DNA of 64,000 nt from Tahibacter sp042701255 (lineage in GTDB: Bacteria; Pseudomonadota; Gammaproteobacteria; Xanthomonadales; Rhodanobacteraceae), in assembly GCF_042701255.1 (NCBI RefSeq), contig NZ_CP170554.1, positions 248,001 through 312,000 of the forward strand, written 5' to 3'. The notes beneath the pieces were generated by a model. That model was not told the origin of the DNA and did no database searches. It was given only the letters and a program-made list of their open reading frames with translations. This document shows, piece by piece, positions 1 through 8,888 of the stretch. Position numbers and translations under genes: made by a program. Position 1 is the first letter of the stretch, and each line of letters begins with the position of its first letter.

Positions 1-337
1 CGCTGTGACCGCAGCGGACAGCGACGGACAGTTCCTTTGATGCGCCGAGGCGAGAATCGGTTGCGTAGTCATGCACTTGCGCTGCAGCGCAGCATGGATG
101 GCCGGCCGCGGCAACAGACGCAGGCGGATGTTCCACACGCAGGTCCGATCCGGACGGCCCTCCGGCGGCGGCGCTGCACCACGCATACTCGCCGGCGGCC
201 GCGACGGGCGGATCCGTCGGATCATCGGTAGCGCCTGACGACCCGCAGCCCGGCGCTGCGAAGCGGTGCCTTGCCGCGGCCCGAACGCCCATCGTCGCGG
301 ATACCGACTCTCCTGATCTGAGTAAGAGTTCTGGTCC
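1..337. other. Stretch without a supportable gene
   Basis: No gene can be supported here. The only open frames are short, Arg/Pro-rich and lack the strong third-position G+C bias of the neighbouring genes. It may hold the far end of a gene lying outside the window, but no conserved motif is visible. The bases just before position 338 (GTAAGAG) may act as a weak ribosome binding site for the next gene. Confidence 0.4.
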
Positions 338-655
338 ATGAACCTGTTCGCCTGCCCCGCCTGCGGAGAACCGGCCATCTCGAGCCGCGAGAAATTCCGC
401 CTCGGCCCGATGCGCGCGGTGCGCTGCCGCTATTGCCGCGCGCGCGTCAGCGTCGCGGCGCTGCCGAGCATCATCCTGCTGGCCCTGGCCACGCTGGCCT
501 TTCCGTTCGGCTTCATCGCGGGCTTCTGGCTGTGCCAGTCGTCGGGATCGATGCCGCTGTCCTTCGCCGGCGGACTGGCGGGTTTCATCGCGCTGCCGCT
601 GCTGTTTCGCCTGGCGCATCTGCGCCTGGTGCCGCTGGTCGTGCGCAAAGGCTGA
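338..655 (+). CDS. Small zinc-ribbon membrane protein, function unknown
   Basis: This is a 105-residue protein. The N-terminal 35 residues contain two CxxC pairs (C6/C9 and C30/C33), the usual layout of a small zinc ribbon. Two hydrophobic segments follow at about residues 42-66 and 70-92, so it should sit in the inner membrane with the ribbon in the cytoplasm and a short basic tail. Such ribbon-plus-two-helix proteins are common in Xanthomonadales and have no assigned role. It stands alone, 187 bases before the next gene. The coding call rests on the conserved cysteine spacing and clean hydrophobic segments; the function is unknown. Confidence 0.75.
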   Translation: MNLFACPACGEPAISSREKFRLGPMRAVRCRYCRARVSVAALPSIILLALATLAFPFGFIAGFWLCQSSGSMPLSFAGGLAGFIALPLLFRLAHLRLVPLVVRKG

Positions 656-842
656 CGACCGCAGGCGGGCGCGTCCCTTCGGCCGGAGTCGTCGCAGCGT
701 GCATTGCCCGACGTTGCGATTGTTCCTGCGCGTTCACCGAAACCTGCGCGCGGCTTGCGGTGAACGCAGTGCCCACCGGTGAAGCGCCGCCCTCGCTGCA
801 CTGCAGCGCGCGCGTGCCGGCCTGAGCTGGCTAGACTCGGGC

Positions 843-2681
843 ATGAACAGCGCTTCGGCAGAACTCGGACTGATACCACGCCGCTGGCGCCCCAGCGGCG
901 TCGCGCTCAAGCGCGGCCTGCTCGCCGGCATACGCCGCGTGCTCGCGCGGCGCGACGCGATCAACCGCATCAACGTATTTCCGGTCGCCGACGGCGACAC
1001 CGGATCGAATCTCGCGTTCACCCTGAGCGCCGTCGAACAGGCGCTGCGGCCGCTGCGCCTGGGCAGCGCCGGCAGCCTGCTGCGCCGCGCCGGCGACGAG
1101 GCCATCGACGGCGCGCGCGGCAATTCCGGTGCGATCCTCGCTCAGTTCCTGCAAGGCCTCGGCGAATACCTGGCCGACCAGCCGCGACTCGGACTGGCCG
1201 AGCTCGCGGCCGCGGCCGACTACGGCGCGCGCCAGGCGCGTGCCGCCGTGGCCGAACCGCGCGAAGGCACCATGCTGTCGGTCATCGCCGCGTTCGCGGC
1301 ATCCCTGCAGCACGATGCCGCCCGCGGCGCCGACGATCTGCGCGACTGCTGGATGCGTGCCGTGACTGCAGCGCGCGAAGCCCTGCAGCGCACGCCCGAA
1401 CAATTGGCCGTACTGCGCAAGGCCGGCGTCGTCGATGCCGGCGCGCTCGGCTTCGTCGAACTGCTCGAAGGCATCAACGACTACCTGCAGCGCGGCCGCG
1501 CCGGACTTGCCGCGCTCGACGACTATCGCGGCGGCGAAGCCGGCGTCATGGCCGAAACTGACGGCGCCGATTCGCCGCATCGCTGGTGCACCGAATGCGT
1601 GCTCGGCGCCGATGCGATCGAGCGCGACGCCGTGCGCGCGGCGCTGCAGACGCTGGACCACAGCAGCCTCGTGCTCGCCGGCACGCGCACGCGGCTGCGC
1701 GTGCACGTGCACCTGGACGAGCCCCAGCGGCTCTACGACCTGCTCGCGAAATTCGGCAACGTGGGCAGCTGCAAGGCCGACGACATGCGCTCGCAGCAGC
1801 GCGCGACGCAGGCGCGCACGCGTGTCGCGGTCGTCGTCGATTCGGCCGCCGATCTGCCCGATGCGGCGCTGGAGCATCTGCCGCTGCATCTCGTGCCGGT
1901 GCGCCTGAATTTCGGCGCGCAGGACTATCTGGACAAGGTCTCGCTGTCGCCGGCGGAGTTCTTCGAGGAACTGCGCCGCAACCCGCTGCCGCCGCGCACG
2001 TCGCAGCCGCCGCCGGGCGATTTCCGCCGACTGTTCGAATTCCTGCTCAGCCATCACGAGGAAGTCGTCTACGTCGGCCTGTCGCGCGCGGTCAGCGGCA
2101 CCTTGCAGGCCGGCGAAAGCGCCGCCGCGCGCTGTGCCGGCGGCCGCATACACATCGTCGATTCGCGCAACGCCTCCTGCGGCCAGGGCCTGCTCGCCCT
2201 GCAGGCCGCCGAGCTCGCGCAACAAGGACTGGATGCGCGCACGATCACCGCGCGCCTTGCCGCGCTCGTGCCGCAGACCGCGCTGTTCGCCTACGTGCGC
2301 GACATGAGCCACATCGTGCGCGGCGGCCGTCTGCCGGCCTGGACCCTGCCGCTGACGCGCCGGCTCGGCCTCGCGCCGATCGCCGCGGTCGGCCGCGACG
2401 GCCGTCTGCATCTGCGTTCGGTGCTGCGCCTGCGTCCCGAATTGCCGCAGCGTTTCGCGCGCTGGGTCGCGCGGCGACTGACGCCGGCGCAGCGCCGCGG
2501 CCGTCTGCTGATCGGCCACTGCGACAATCCCACGGAAGCCGCGGCGCTGGCCGCCGCGCTCCAGGCCGAATTCGGCGGCAGCCTGCCCGAGATCGTCGCA
2601 ATGGGCGCCGCTATATCGGCCCACGCGGGGCCGGGCGCGGTGCTCGTCAGCGCCATGCCCGCGTGCGACGCGGTGCCTTGA
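843..2681 (+). CDS. DAK2-DegV fusion protein, predicted single-chain fatty acid kinase
   Basis: A 612-residue protein combining the parts that Firmicutes encode as FakA and FakB. Residues 1-220 are a DhaL/DAK2 nucleotide-binding domain with the signature VADGDTGSN (D50, D52) and GARGNSGAIL near 90-99. Residues 245-315 match the FakA middle domain: C249 and the paired H288/H290 in RVHVH resemble the Cys/His/His metal site described for FakA. Residues 326-600 are a DegV fold (VVDSAADLP near 331) that in FakB holds a fatty acid as an acyl-phosphate. The predicted reaction is ATP-dependent phosphorylation of a bound fatty acid, feeding exogenous fatty acids into lipid synthesis. A TAGACT box lies only 7 bases before the ATG and no good ribosome site is visible, so the mRNA may be leaderless (inference). 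Confidence 0.85.
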   Translation: MNSASAELGLIPRRWRPSGVALKRGLLAGIRRVLARRDAINRINVFPVADGDTGSNLAFTLSAVEQALRPLRLGSAGSLLRRAGDEAIDGARGNSGAILAQFLQGLGEYLADQPRLGLAELAAAADYGARQARAAVAEPREGTMLSVIAAFAASLQHDAARGADDLRDCWMRAVTAAREALQRTPEQLAVLRKAGVVDAGALGFVELLEGINDYLQRGRAGLAALDDYRGGEAGVMAETDGADSPHRWCTECVLGADAIERDAVRAALQTLDHSSLVLAGTRTRLRVHVHLDEPQRLYDLLAKFGNVGSCKADDMRSQQRATQARTRVAVVVDSAADLPDAALEHLPLHLVPVRLNFGAQDYLDKVSLSPAEFFEELRRNPLPPRTSQPPPGDFRRLFEFLLSHHEEVVYVGLSRAVSGTLQAGESAAARCAGGRIHIVDSRNASCGQGLLALQAAELAQQGLDARTITARLAALVPQTALFAYVRDMSHIVRGGRLPAWTLPLTRRLGLAPIAAVGRDGRLHLRSVLRLRPELPQRFARWVARRLTPAQRRGRLLIGHCDNPTEAAALAAALQAEFGGSLPEIVAMGAAISAHAGPGAVLVSAMPACDAVP

Positions 2682-3015
2682 GACGACGTCGCCATCGCTG
2701 AAACTGAGGGTGTAAATTCAACAACCCTGACGCACTCCGAACTCGCCGACGCGCCCGAGCTCGCCGATGCGTTGCGGGTGAGCCAGTCCGTACCGGCAGC
2801 GCACGGTTCCACTTCATGCTGCGTAGGTATCGACGGAACCGGGCCGCCGCATCATCACAGCAGCAGGGGATTGCGCTTCGCCGCCGCACTGTCCTTCATG
2901 GAACCGGGCCGCGCACCCGCAGCCCGGGCGCGTAACCGTCGACAGCAGGAATAGCCGCCGGGAACCCGGCGCGATCCGTGAAGAGCAACGCGCAGCACCT
3001 CACGACACACCCGCC
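2682..3015. other. Intergenic stretch, no gene seen
   Basis: The 334 bases between the DAK2-DegV gene and the small minus-strand gene contain only short frames without third-position G+C bias. No terminator hairpin with a T-tract and no recognisable RNA gene was seen. Confidence 0.4.
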
Positions 3016-3243
3016 TCAGTGACAGCCGCCACATGCCAGGCCATCCGCATCGACCGCCGCCGCGGGATGCGATGCCGCTTCGCGCGGAATCGGAAGCGGA
3101 CGCCGTGCCGCAGCGTCCGCAAGCAGGGGAACCTCCGGCTGCGCGCCGGCGGCAGCGTCGTGTTGCGGAGTCTCGTCGAGCCAATCCTGCGGCCGCGCGA
3201 AATGGCCGTGCAGGAACAGCAGTTCTTTCCAGATCGTCGCCAT
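3016..3243 (-). CDS. Small hypothetical protein divergent from LysR regulator
   Basis: A 75-residue protein beginning MATIWKELLFLHGH. The start is chosen because GGAG lies 8 bases upstream and the codons after it show the local third-position G+C preference, while the upstream extension looks non-coding. The N-terminus is an amphipathic helix; the middle is Ala/Pro-rich; the end holds a CGGCH sequence that might bind a metal or be fortuitous. It is divergent from the LysR-type gene at 3365 with about 120 bases between, a typical layout for a regulator and its target. The family is not recognised and the role is unknown. Confidence 0.55.
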   Translation of the reverse strand: MATIWKELLFLHGHFARPQDWLDETPQHDAAAGAQPEVPLLADAAARRPLPIPREAASHPAAAVDADGLACGGCH

Positions 3244-3364
3244 GGGTCTGCTCCGTTTGCGGCGTACCGGGTGTTGACGCCGGTTGAAGGTGCTGACAGC
3301 GTAGCGAGGCGAAAACCGCGCAAAAAGCGACATCTTTGCAAGCCAGGCTTGAGGGAAATTCAAC

Positions 3365-4279
3365 ATGGCACGACCTCCGCTCGCCGCACTGCAGGCCTTC
3401 GTGCTGGCCGCGCAGCAGCGCAATCTGTCCCGCGCGGCGCAGCGCCTGAATCTCACGGTCAGCGCGCTGAGCCATCAGATCCGTTCGCTGGAGCAGCGCC
3501 TGCAGCAGACCCTGTTCGTGCGCGGCCCGCGCGGCGTGAGCCTGACCGAGGACGGCACGCGCCTGCTCGATGCGGTCGAAGCGCCGCTCGCGGCGATAGA
3601 ACGCGCGCTGGAGCCGCGGCCGCAGAGTCGCGACGGCGTGCTGCGCATCAGCACGATGCCGACCGTCGCCTCGGGCTGGCTCGTGCCGCGGCTGCCGCGT
3701 TTCGTCGCGCGGCATCCGGAGCTGGAACTGCATCTGCATTCGGGCACGGGGCTGGTCGACTTCGCCAAGGATCCCATCGACGCAGCGCTGCGTTTCGGCC
3801 CCGGCGTCTGGCCCGGCCTCGATGCGATCCATCTGTTCCACGAATGGATCACGCCGGTCGCGAGTCCGTCCCTGCTCAAGCGGCGCAGCCGCCGGCCGCA
3901 GCCGGCCGAGCTCGCGCGCTGGCCTCTGCTCGGCGATCCGGGCGACTGGTGGACCGACTGGTTCCGCCAGTTCGGCGGCCAGCCGCCGAAGCGCTATGTC
4001 GCGAACTTCGGCGACACCGAGACCCTGCATCGCGCGGCGCTGGAAGGACTCGGCGTCGCGCTCGGCCGCATGACCCTGGTCAAGCCGCACATCGACAGCG
4101 GCCGCCTCGTCATGCTCATGCCCGAACGGCTGCGCGCGGAGTGGTCGCACTACCTCGTCTATCCGCCGCGTTGCGCGCGGCACGCGGGCATCGCCGCGTT
4201 CCGCGAATGGCTGCTGCTCGAAGCCGCCGAACACAGTGCATCGACCGCCACGCCGCCGCCGCGCCGGCGCTCGCGCTGA
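3365..4279 (+). CDS. LysR-family transcriptional regulator, GcvA-like
   Basis: A 304-residue LysR-type regulator. Residues 1-62 form the winged helix-turn-helix (NLSRAAQRLNLTVSALSHQI covers the recognition region), and the remainder is the periplasmic-binding-protein-like effector domain. The sequence style, with LFVRGPRGVSLTEDG after the helix-turn-helix, is that of the GcvA subgroup. Proteins of this type act as tetramers and sense a small molecule. The divergent 75-residue gene upstream is the natural first target. The effector cannot be told from sequence. The last 25 residues are Pro/Arg-rich and probably disordered. Confidence 0.9.
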   Translation: MARPPLAALQAFVLAAQQRNLSRAAQRLNLTVSALSHQIRSLEQRLQQTLFVRGPRGVSLTEDGTRLLDAVEAPLAAIERALEPRPQSRDGVLRISTMPTVASGWLVPRLPRFVARHPELELHLHSGTGLVDFAKDPIDAALRFGPGVWPGLDAIHLFHEWITPVASPSLLKRRSRRPQPAELARWPLLGDPGDWWTDWFRQFGGQPPKRYVANFGDTETLHRAALEGLGVALGRMTLVKPHIDSGRLVMLMPERLRAEWSHYLVYPPRCARHAGIAAFREWLLLEAAEHSASTATPPPRRRSR

Positions 4280-4388
4280 ACTTGCCGTTCCGGCGCATTC
4301 CGGCCACCGCATGGCTCAGAACGGTTCCGGCGTTCACGCGCTGCGTGCTAGCCTGCCGCCTCTTCCCCACCCCGTTTGCGGAGCCGTC

Positions 4389-5363
4389 ATGCAGAAGCTC
4401 GCCCTGCCGTTCGCCCTCGCCCTGGTCCTCGCCGCCTGCGGCGGCAATCCGGAGCCGCCCAAGCCGGCCGCCGCGCCGGAAGCGCCCAAGCCCGCCGCGC
4501 CGACGCCGCCTCCGCAGCCCGCCGCCGTGTCGGCCGAAGTCGCCAACTGGGACATCCTGCAGAGCCAGGTGCTCGTCGGCCACTGGCGCTCGGAAGAGAA
4601 CAAGGCACGCGACGTCTACCGCCATCCGCGTGAAACCCTGGCCTTCTTCGGCCTCAAGCCCGGCATGAACGTCGTCGAGATCACTCCGGGCGGCGGCTGG
4701 TACACCGAGATCCTCGCACCGCTGCTCAAGGGCCAGGGCAAGCTGACCGCCGCGATCGTCGATCCGGCCACCGCTGCGAGCGACGGCACCAAGAATTACC
4801 TCGACAAGAGCAACGCGAAGTACAAGGAAAAGCTCGCCGGCGACGCCGACCGCTACGGCGAAGTCAGCGTGCGCGAGTTCCCGATGAACGCACCGGCGTT
4901 CGGCGAGCCGGCCAGCGCCGATCTCGTGCTGACCTTCCGCAATGTGCACAACTTCATGGCCTGGAACGACGATGCCGCCGTGTTCAAGGCCGCGTTCGAC
5001 GTGCTCAAGCCCGGCGGCGTGCTCGGCGTGACCGACCACCGCGCCGCAGCGGGCACCGCGCTGGAGAAGACCAAGGAATCGGGTTACATCCCCGAGGACT
5101 ACGTCATCAAGCTCGCCACCGACGCCGGCTTCACCTTGGCCGAGAAGAGCGAGATCAACGCCAACGCCAAGGACACGAAGGATTACGAGAAGGGCGTCTG
5201 GACCCTGCCGCCGTCGTACGCGCTCGGCGACACGGACAAGGACAAGTACCGCGCGATCGGCGAGTCCGACCGCATGACCCTGAAGTTCGTCAAGCCGGCC
5301 GCTGCTGCTGCGACGCCGGCCGAAGCGGCCAAGCTGCCGGCCGAATCGACGTCCAAGCATTGA
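4389..5363 (+). CDS. Predicted lipoprotein with class I methyltransferase fold
   Basis: A 324-residue protein. The start at 4389 gives a lipoprotein signal peptide, with a hydrophobic stretch ending LVLAACGG and C17 as the acylation site, followed by a 30-residue Pro/Ala linker typical of cell-envelope lipoproteins. Residues 50-290 look like a class I SAM-methyltransferase: VVEITPGGGWYTEIL is motif I and DLVLTFRNVHNF is in the motif IV region. Similar exported proteins are annotated simply as class I methyltransferases. Export is odd because SAM is cytoplasmic, so it may bind another ligand or use the fold structurally (inference). It stands alone, 43 bases before rluE on the same strand, and may be cotranscribed. 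Confidence 0.8.
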   Translation: MQKLALPFALALVLAACGGNPEPPKPAAAPEAPKPAAPTPPPQPAAVSAEVANWDILQSQVLVGHWRSEENKARDVYRHPRETLAFFGLKPGMNVVEITPGGGWYTEILAPLLKGQGKLTAAIVDPATAASDGTKNYLDKSNAKYKEKLAGDADRYGEVSVREFPMNAPAFGEPASADLVLTFRNVHNFMAWNDDAAVFKAAFDVLKPGGVLGVTDHRAAAGTALEKTKESGYIPEDYVIKLATDAGFTLAEKSEINANAKDTKDYEKGVWTLPPSYALGDTDKDKYRAIGESDRMTLKFVKPAAAAATPAEAAKLPAESTSKH

Positions 5364-5406
5364 GTCGTCGCGGCGCGCGGACGAAGGGTCCGCGCGCCGC
5401 CCGTCC

Positions 5407-6033
5407 ATGCTGATCGCGTTCAACAAGCCCTATGGCGTGCTGTGCCAGTTCACCGACCGCAGCACGCCGCCGCGGCCCACGCTGGCCGACTACATCCGCG
5501 AGCCCGGCGTCTATGCGGCCGGACGCCTCGACGCAGATTCCGAAGGTCTGCTGCTGCTGACCGACGACGGCGACCTCGCGCATCGCCTGACCGATCCGCG
5601 TCACAAGCAGGAAAAAACCTACTGGGTGCAGGTCGAAGGCGTCGTCGACGACACGGCCCTGCAGGCCCTGCGCCGCGGCGTGCTGCTCAACGACGGCCCC
5701 ACTCTGCCGGCGCAGGCCGAGCTTCTGGAAGCACCGGCGCTGTGGCCGCGCGATCCGCCCATACGCGTTCGCAAGAACGTGCCCGATGCCTGGCTCGCGC
5801 TGACCCTGCGCGAAGGCCGCAACCGTCAGGTGCGCCGCATGACGGCCGCGGTCGGACTGCCGACCCTGCGCCTGATCCGCGTACGCATAGGCGAACATGC
5901 GCTGGACGGCCTGCAGCCCGGACAGTCGCGCGTGATCGCGACGGGCGCGGCGCGATCCGCCGCGACACTGGCGCGCCCGCCGCGTGCAGGACCGGCCGCA
6001 CCGACACCGCGCCACCGACGGAGCCCGCGATGA
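5407..6033 (+). CDS. rluE: 23S rRNA pseudouridine synthase RluE
   Basis: A 208-residue RsuA/RluB/RluE-type pseudouridine synthase without an S4 domain, as in E. coli RluE, which modifies U2457 of 23S rRNA. The catalytic block GRLDADSEGLLLLT places the nucleophile at D42. Also visible are LNDGPTLPA and EGRNRQVRRMTA, both typical of RluE. The final 20 residues are Pro/Arg-rich and probably disordered. The stop overlaps the ATG of the next gene (ATGA), so the two are translationally coupled. Confidence 0.9.
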   Translation: MLIAFNKPYGVLCQFTDRSTPPRPTLADYIREPGVYAAGRLDADSEGLLLLTDDGDLAHRLTDPRHKQEKTYWVQVEGVVDDTALQALRRGVLLNDGPTLPAQAELLEAPALWPRDPPIRVRKNVPDAWLALTLREGRNRQVRRMTAAVGLPTLRLIRVRIGEHALDGLQPGQSRVIATGAARSAATLARPPRAGPAAPTPRHRRSPR

Positions 6034-6776
6034 CGTTCAAGGATCACTTTTCCGCCCACTCGTCCCTGTATCGCTCGGCGCGACCGCGCTACGCGCCGGA
6101 GCTGTTCGCCTGGCTCGCGGCGCAGGCACCGGGCCGCGATCTGGCCTGGGATGCGGGCTGCGGCAACGGCCAGGCCAGCATCGGCCTGGCCGCGCAGTTC
6201 GCGCAGGTGATCGCGACCGATCCGAGTGCTGCGCAGATCGCCCAGGCCGAAGCCGCGCCGAACATCGACTATCGCGTCGAACCCGCCGAAGCCTCGAGCC
6301 TCGCCGACGCGAGCGCCGATCTCGTCACGGTCGCGCAGGCGCTGCACTGGTTCGACCTCGACGCCTTCCATGCGGAAGTCCGCCGCGTGCTGCGCCCCGG
6401 CGGCATCGTCGCGCAGTGGAGCTACGCCGACTGCGCGGTTACGCCGGCCGTCGACGCGGTCAAACAACATCTCTACGTCGATCTGCTCGACAGCTACTGG
6501 GCACCCGAGCGCCGCCTCGTCGAGTCGGGCTACGCGACGCTCGCGTTTCCGTTCGAACGCATCGATGCGCCGCCGTTCGAGCTCGTCGCACACTGGGATC
6601 TCGCCGCGTTCCTGGCCTATCTGCGCTCGTGGTCGGCCACGCAGCGCTATCTGCAGGCAAACGGCGAGGACCCGGTCGCCATGCTGGCCGACGCGTTCGC
6701 GCAAGCCTGGGGCGATGCGGACGACGTTCGCCCCGTGCGCTGGAGCCTCGCGCTGCGCGTCGGCCGCTGCGGCTGA
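6030..6776 (+). CDS. Class I SAM-dependent methyltransferase
   Basis: A 248-residue cytoplasmic methyltransferase of the Methyltransf_11 type. Motif I is AWDAGCGNGQASIGLA (about residues 36-51), the acidic motif II end is VIATDP, and AQALHWFDLDAFHAEV with VLRPGG marks the post-motif strands. The HWFD pattern is seen in small-molecule methyltransferases related to trans-aconitate methyltransferase and to relatives annotated only as class I; the substrate cannot be assigned. Its ATG overlaps the rluE stop, so it is coupled to rluE, although a shared pathway is not implied. Confidence 0.85.
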   Translation: MTFKDHFSAHSSLYRSARPRYAPELFAWLAAQAPGRDLAWDAGCGNGQASIGLAAQFAQVIATDPSAAQIAQAEAAPNIDYRVEPAEASSLADASADLVTVAQALHWFDLDAFHAEVRRVLRPGGIVAQWSYADCAVTPAVDAVKQHLYVDLLDSYWAPERRLVESGYATLAFPFERIDAPPFELVAHWDLAAFLAYLRSWSATQRYLQANGEDPVAMLADAFAQAWGDADDVRPVRWSLALRVGRCG

Positions 6777-6809
6777 CGTCGAAACCGGCGTAGTCCGGAA
6801 TCGACGGCG

Positions 6810-7958
6810 CTATTTGGCATCGGGACCGCCCTGCAGTCCGAGGCCGAGGTTCTTCGGCGGCGTCAGCCCGGTGAAGTCGTCGACGGCTTTCGCGTCGTAC
6901 GGACCGTTGAGCATGTCGAAGCCGTTGCCGGCCAGGTTGAGCACGCCCTGGTCGAACACGATGTGGCCGTCGAGATCGACTTCGATCACGCGCTGATTGA
7001 ATTGATCGCTGATCAGCGTGTCGCCGTTGCGCAAGCGCACGGCGCGCGTCGGCAGCGGGCTCGGATTGCTGGCAGGGTCCGTGTTCGTCAGGTACTGCCA
7101 GACGACGACGTCGTGCGGATCGACTTCGACGATACGGCTGTTGTTGGCGTCGGTGATCAAGGTATCGCCGTTCGCGAGGCGGCTCGCGAACGCGACGCCG
7201 CTGAGCGTTCCGCCGGCCGTGAACTGAGCCGCGATCGAGCCGTCGGTCTTCACTTCGATCGCGCGGTCGTTGTTTTCGTCGGCGATCAGCACGTTGCCGT
7301 TGTCGAGCAGCTGCTGGCTGTTCGGATCGTTCAGCTGATTCGGACCGTTGCCCGACACGCCGGTCGTGCCGTACTGCCAAATGATTTTCTTCTGCCGGTT
7401 GACGGCGATGATCCGCTGGTTCGCCTGGTCGCTGATCATCACGACGAGGCCGCGTTCACCGAGGAACCCCGGCGCGATGATCGCGTCGACCGGCGTGTTC
7501 AGCTGATCGGCATCCGATCCCGGGACGCCGGTCTGACCGTACTGCCAGACGATATGGCCGCCCCGATTGACGATGATCACGCGGTTGTCCTGGCAGCCGT
7601 TCACCGGATCGGAACATCCGGGCAGCGGCGGATCGCTGGCTGGAATGCCGGTGCCCGACATCAGCGTGAGCTCGCCGAAACGCTCGGCGTCGTTGACGCC
7701 GACGATGCTGCTCGGCCCGGCGACGTCGGACCCGTTGCCGAACTGCCAGACGATCCGGTGTGTGGCGCGATCGACTTCGATCACGCGGTTGTTGAACTGA
7801 TCGGCGATCAGTATGTGATCGGCCTTGAACGACCGCCCGTCTTCCGGCGCGGAAGTCTGCGGCGCGGCGACCAGGCAGGTCATTGGAAATGCCAGCGCAA
7901 TCGCCGCAGCGAGGCCGGTCCGAATTTTTATCGATGAGAGATGAGCTCGGCTAGGCAT
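6810..7958 (-). CDS. Secreted NHL/PQQ-like beta-propeller protein
   Basis: A 382-residue protein. The start at 7958 is chosen because AGGAGG ends 6 bases before it. Residues 1-32 form a signal peptide. The mature part is a run of propeller blades that repeat the pattern D-x-x-N-x-R-x-I-E-V followed by a short turn and V-W-Q-[FY]-G: visible examples are IADQFNNRVIEVDR, IADENNDRAIEVK, ITDANNSRIVEVD and ISDQFNQRVIEVD. About six blades can be counted, as expected for a closed propeller. No catalytic residue of arylsulfotransferases is obvious. It is probably a binding or scaffold protein in the periplasm or outside the cell. It converges with the methyltransferase, 33 bases away. Confidence 0.8.
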   Translation of the reverse strand: MPSRAHLSSIKIRTGLAAAIALAFPMTCLVAAPQTSAPEDGRSFKADHILIADQFNNRVIEVDRATHRIVWQFGNGSDVAGPSSIVGVNDAERFGELTLMSGTGIPASDPPLPGCSDPVNGCQDNRVIIVNRGGHIVWQYGQTGVPGSDADQLNTPVDAIIAPGFLGERGLVVMISDQANQRIIAVNRQKKIIWQYGTTGVSGNGPNQLNDPNSQQLLDNGNVLIADENNDRAIEVKTDGSIAAQFTAGGTLSGVAFASRLANGDTLITDANNSRIVEVDPHDVVVWQYLTNTDPASNPSPLPTRAVRLRNGDTLISDQFNQRVIEVDLDGHIVFDQGVLNLAGNGFDMLNGPYDAKAVDDFTGLTPPKNLGLGLQGGPDAK

Positions 7959-8287
7959 GATCATCCTCCTGGGATGTCGTTTGCGCGGCGCGAGATGCGG
8001 GCAGGATTCCGGCACATTTCCTCGCCGCACAGCTATGTTCCTGCGGTCGCGCGGCATGGCCCAATGACCACGCGACGCGATTTACCGAGGATTCATTGCA
8101 CCGGCCCGGAATCCGTACGTAACTTTCCCACGCAGCTTTCCTCGCTCGGATTTCATCGCTGCGGCGATTGACGAACCCAGCCGGCGATTCGCTGCCGAGG
8201 AGCCTCCTTGCTGGGACACACACGACACACCTGACCTGCACCGCAGGGCGCGCCATAATCGCGACGCCTCATCGCGCGGAGCCGCTC
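7959..8287. other. Divergent intergenic region with one promoter candidate
   Basis: This 329-base stretch separates the divergent propeller and SRPBCC genes. It holds the promoter candidate listed at 8231-8259 and the AGGAGG ribosome site of the propeller gene near 7965. No small gene with convincing codon bias was seen. Confidence 0.5.
8231..8259 (+). promoter_or_regulatory. Candidate sigma-70 promoter for the SRPBCC gene
   Basis: CTGACC at 8231-8236 and CATAAT at 8254-8259 are separated by exactly 17 bases and match the -35 and -10 consensus at 4 of 6 and 5 of 6 positions. Transcription would begin about 20 bases before the ATG at 8288. This is pattern matching only. Confidence 0.45.
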
Positions 8288-8839
8288 ATGCGTACACGTC
8301 TCGCGATTGCCGTTCTATCGATCCCGGCCGCCTTGCCGGCCACTGCCGCCGTCAAGCAGTCGGCGCCCGACGGGTTCATCGTCGAACACCGCCTGAGCAT
8401 TGCCGCGACGCCGGCGCAAGCCTGGGCGACCCTGGCCCAGCCGGCGCGCTGGTGGCCCAAGGAACATACCTGGTCCGGCAACCCGGCCAACCTGAGCCTT
8501 TCGCTGACTCTCGGCGGCTGCTTCTGCGAACGCTGGCCCGACGGCGGCGCCGAGCACGGTCACGTGATCATGCTCAAACGCAACGAACTCGTACGTATGA
8601 ACGCCGCACTGGGTCCGCTGCAGGACATGGCCGTCACCGGCGTACTCAGCATCGCGATCACACCCAAGGACGAAGGCAGCGAAGCCGTCGTGACCTACCG
8701 CGTCAGCGGCACGCCGTCCCACGCGCTCGACAAACTCGCGACCGCCGTCGACCAGGTCATCGGCCTGCAGTTCGGCAGTTGGGCGGCGATGGATGCAGGT
8801 GCGGTCGAGAAGCCTGCGGGTGCGAAAAAGAAGCCGTGA
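8288..8839 (+). CDS. Exported SRPBCC-domain protein
   Basis: A 183-residue protein. The start at 8288 gives a short signal peptide (MRTRLAIAVLSIPAALPATAA). The rest is an SRPBCC/AHSA1-like helix-grip domain: the opening strand FIVEHRLSIAATPAQAWATLAQPARWWP, here spanning residues 33-60, is typical, followed by WSGNPANLSL and GGCFCERW. These domains bind hydrophobic ligands in a deep pocket. The ligand is not predictable. The C-terminus is Lys/Ala-rich. It stands alone between the propeller gene and a repeat pair. Confidence 0.8.
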   Translation: MRTRLAIAVLSIPAALPATAAVKQSAPDGFIVEHRLSIAATPAQAWATLAQPARWWPKEHTWSGNPANLSLSLTLGGCFCERWPDGGAEHGHVIMLKRNELVRMNAALGPLQDMAVTGVLSIAITPKDEGSEAVVTYRVSGTPSHALDKLATAVDQVIGLQFGSWAAMDAGAVEKPAGAKKKP

Positions 8840-8888
8840 AGTTTCGCAACCGCTGCGAACCATCGGTCGAGACGCCGCAGCCTGCGCG

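Noticed and set aside
831..2624. Long open frame antisense to the DAK2-DegV gene
   Set aside because: It mirrors the codon bias of the real gene; the translation is Arg/Gln/Ala-rich with no motif. High G+C DNA gives such frames on most strands.
2772..2954. A 60-residue plus-strand frame after the DAK2-DegV gene
   Set aside because: Codon third positions are close to random and no ribosome site or conserved pattern is present.
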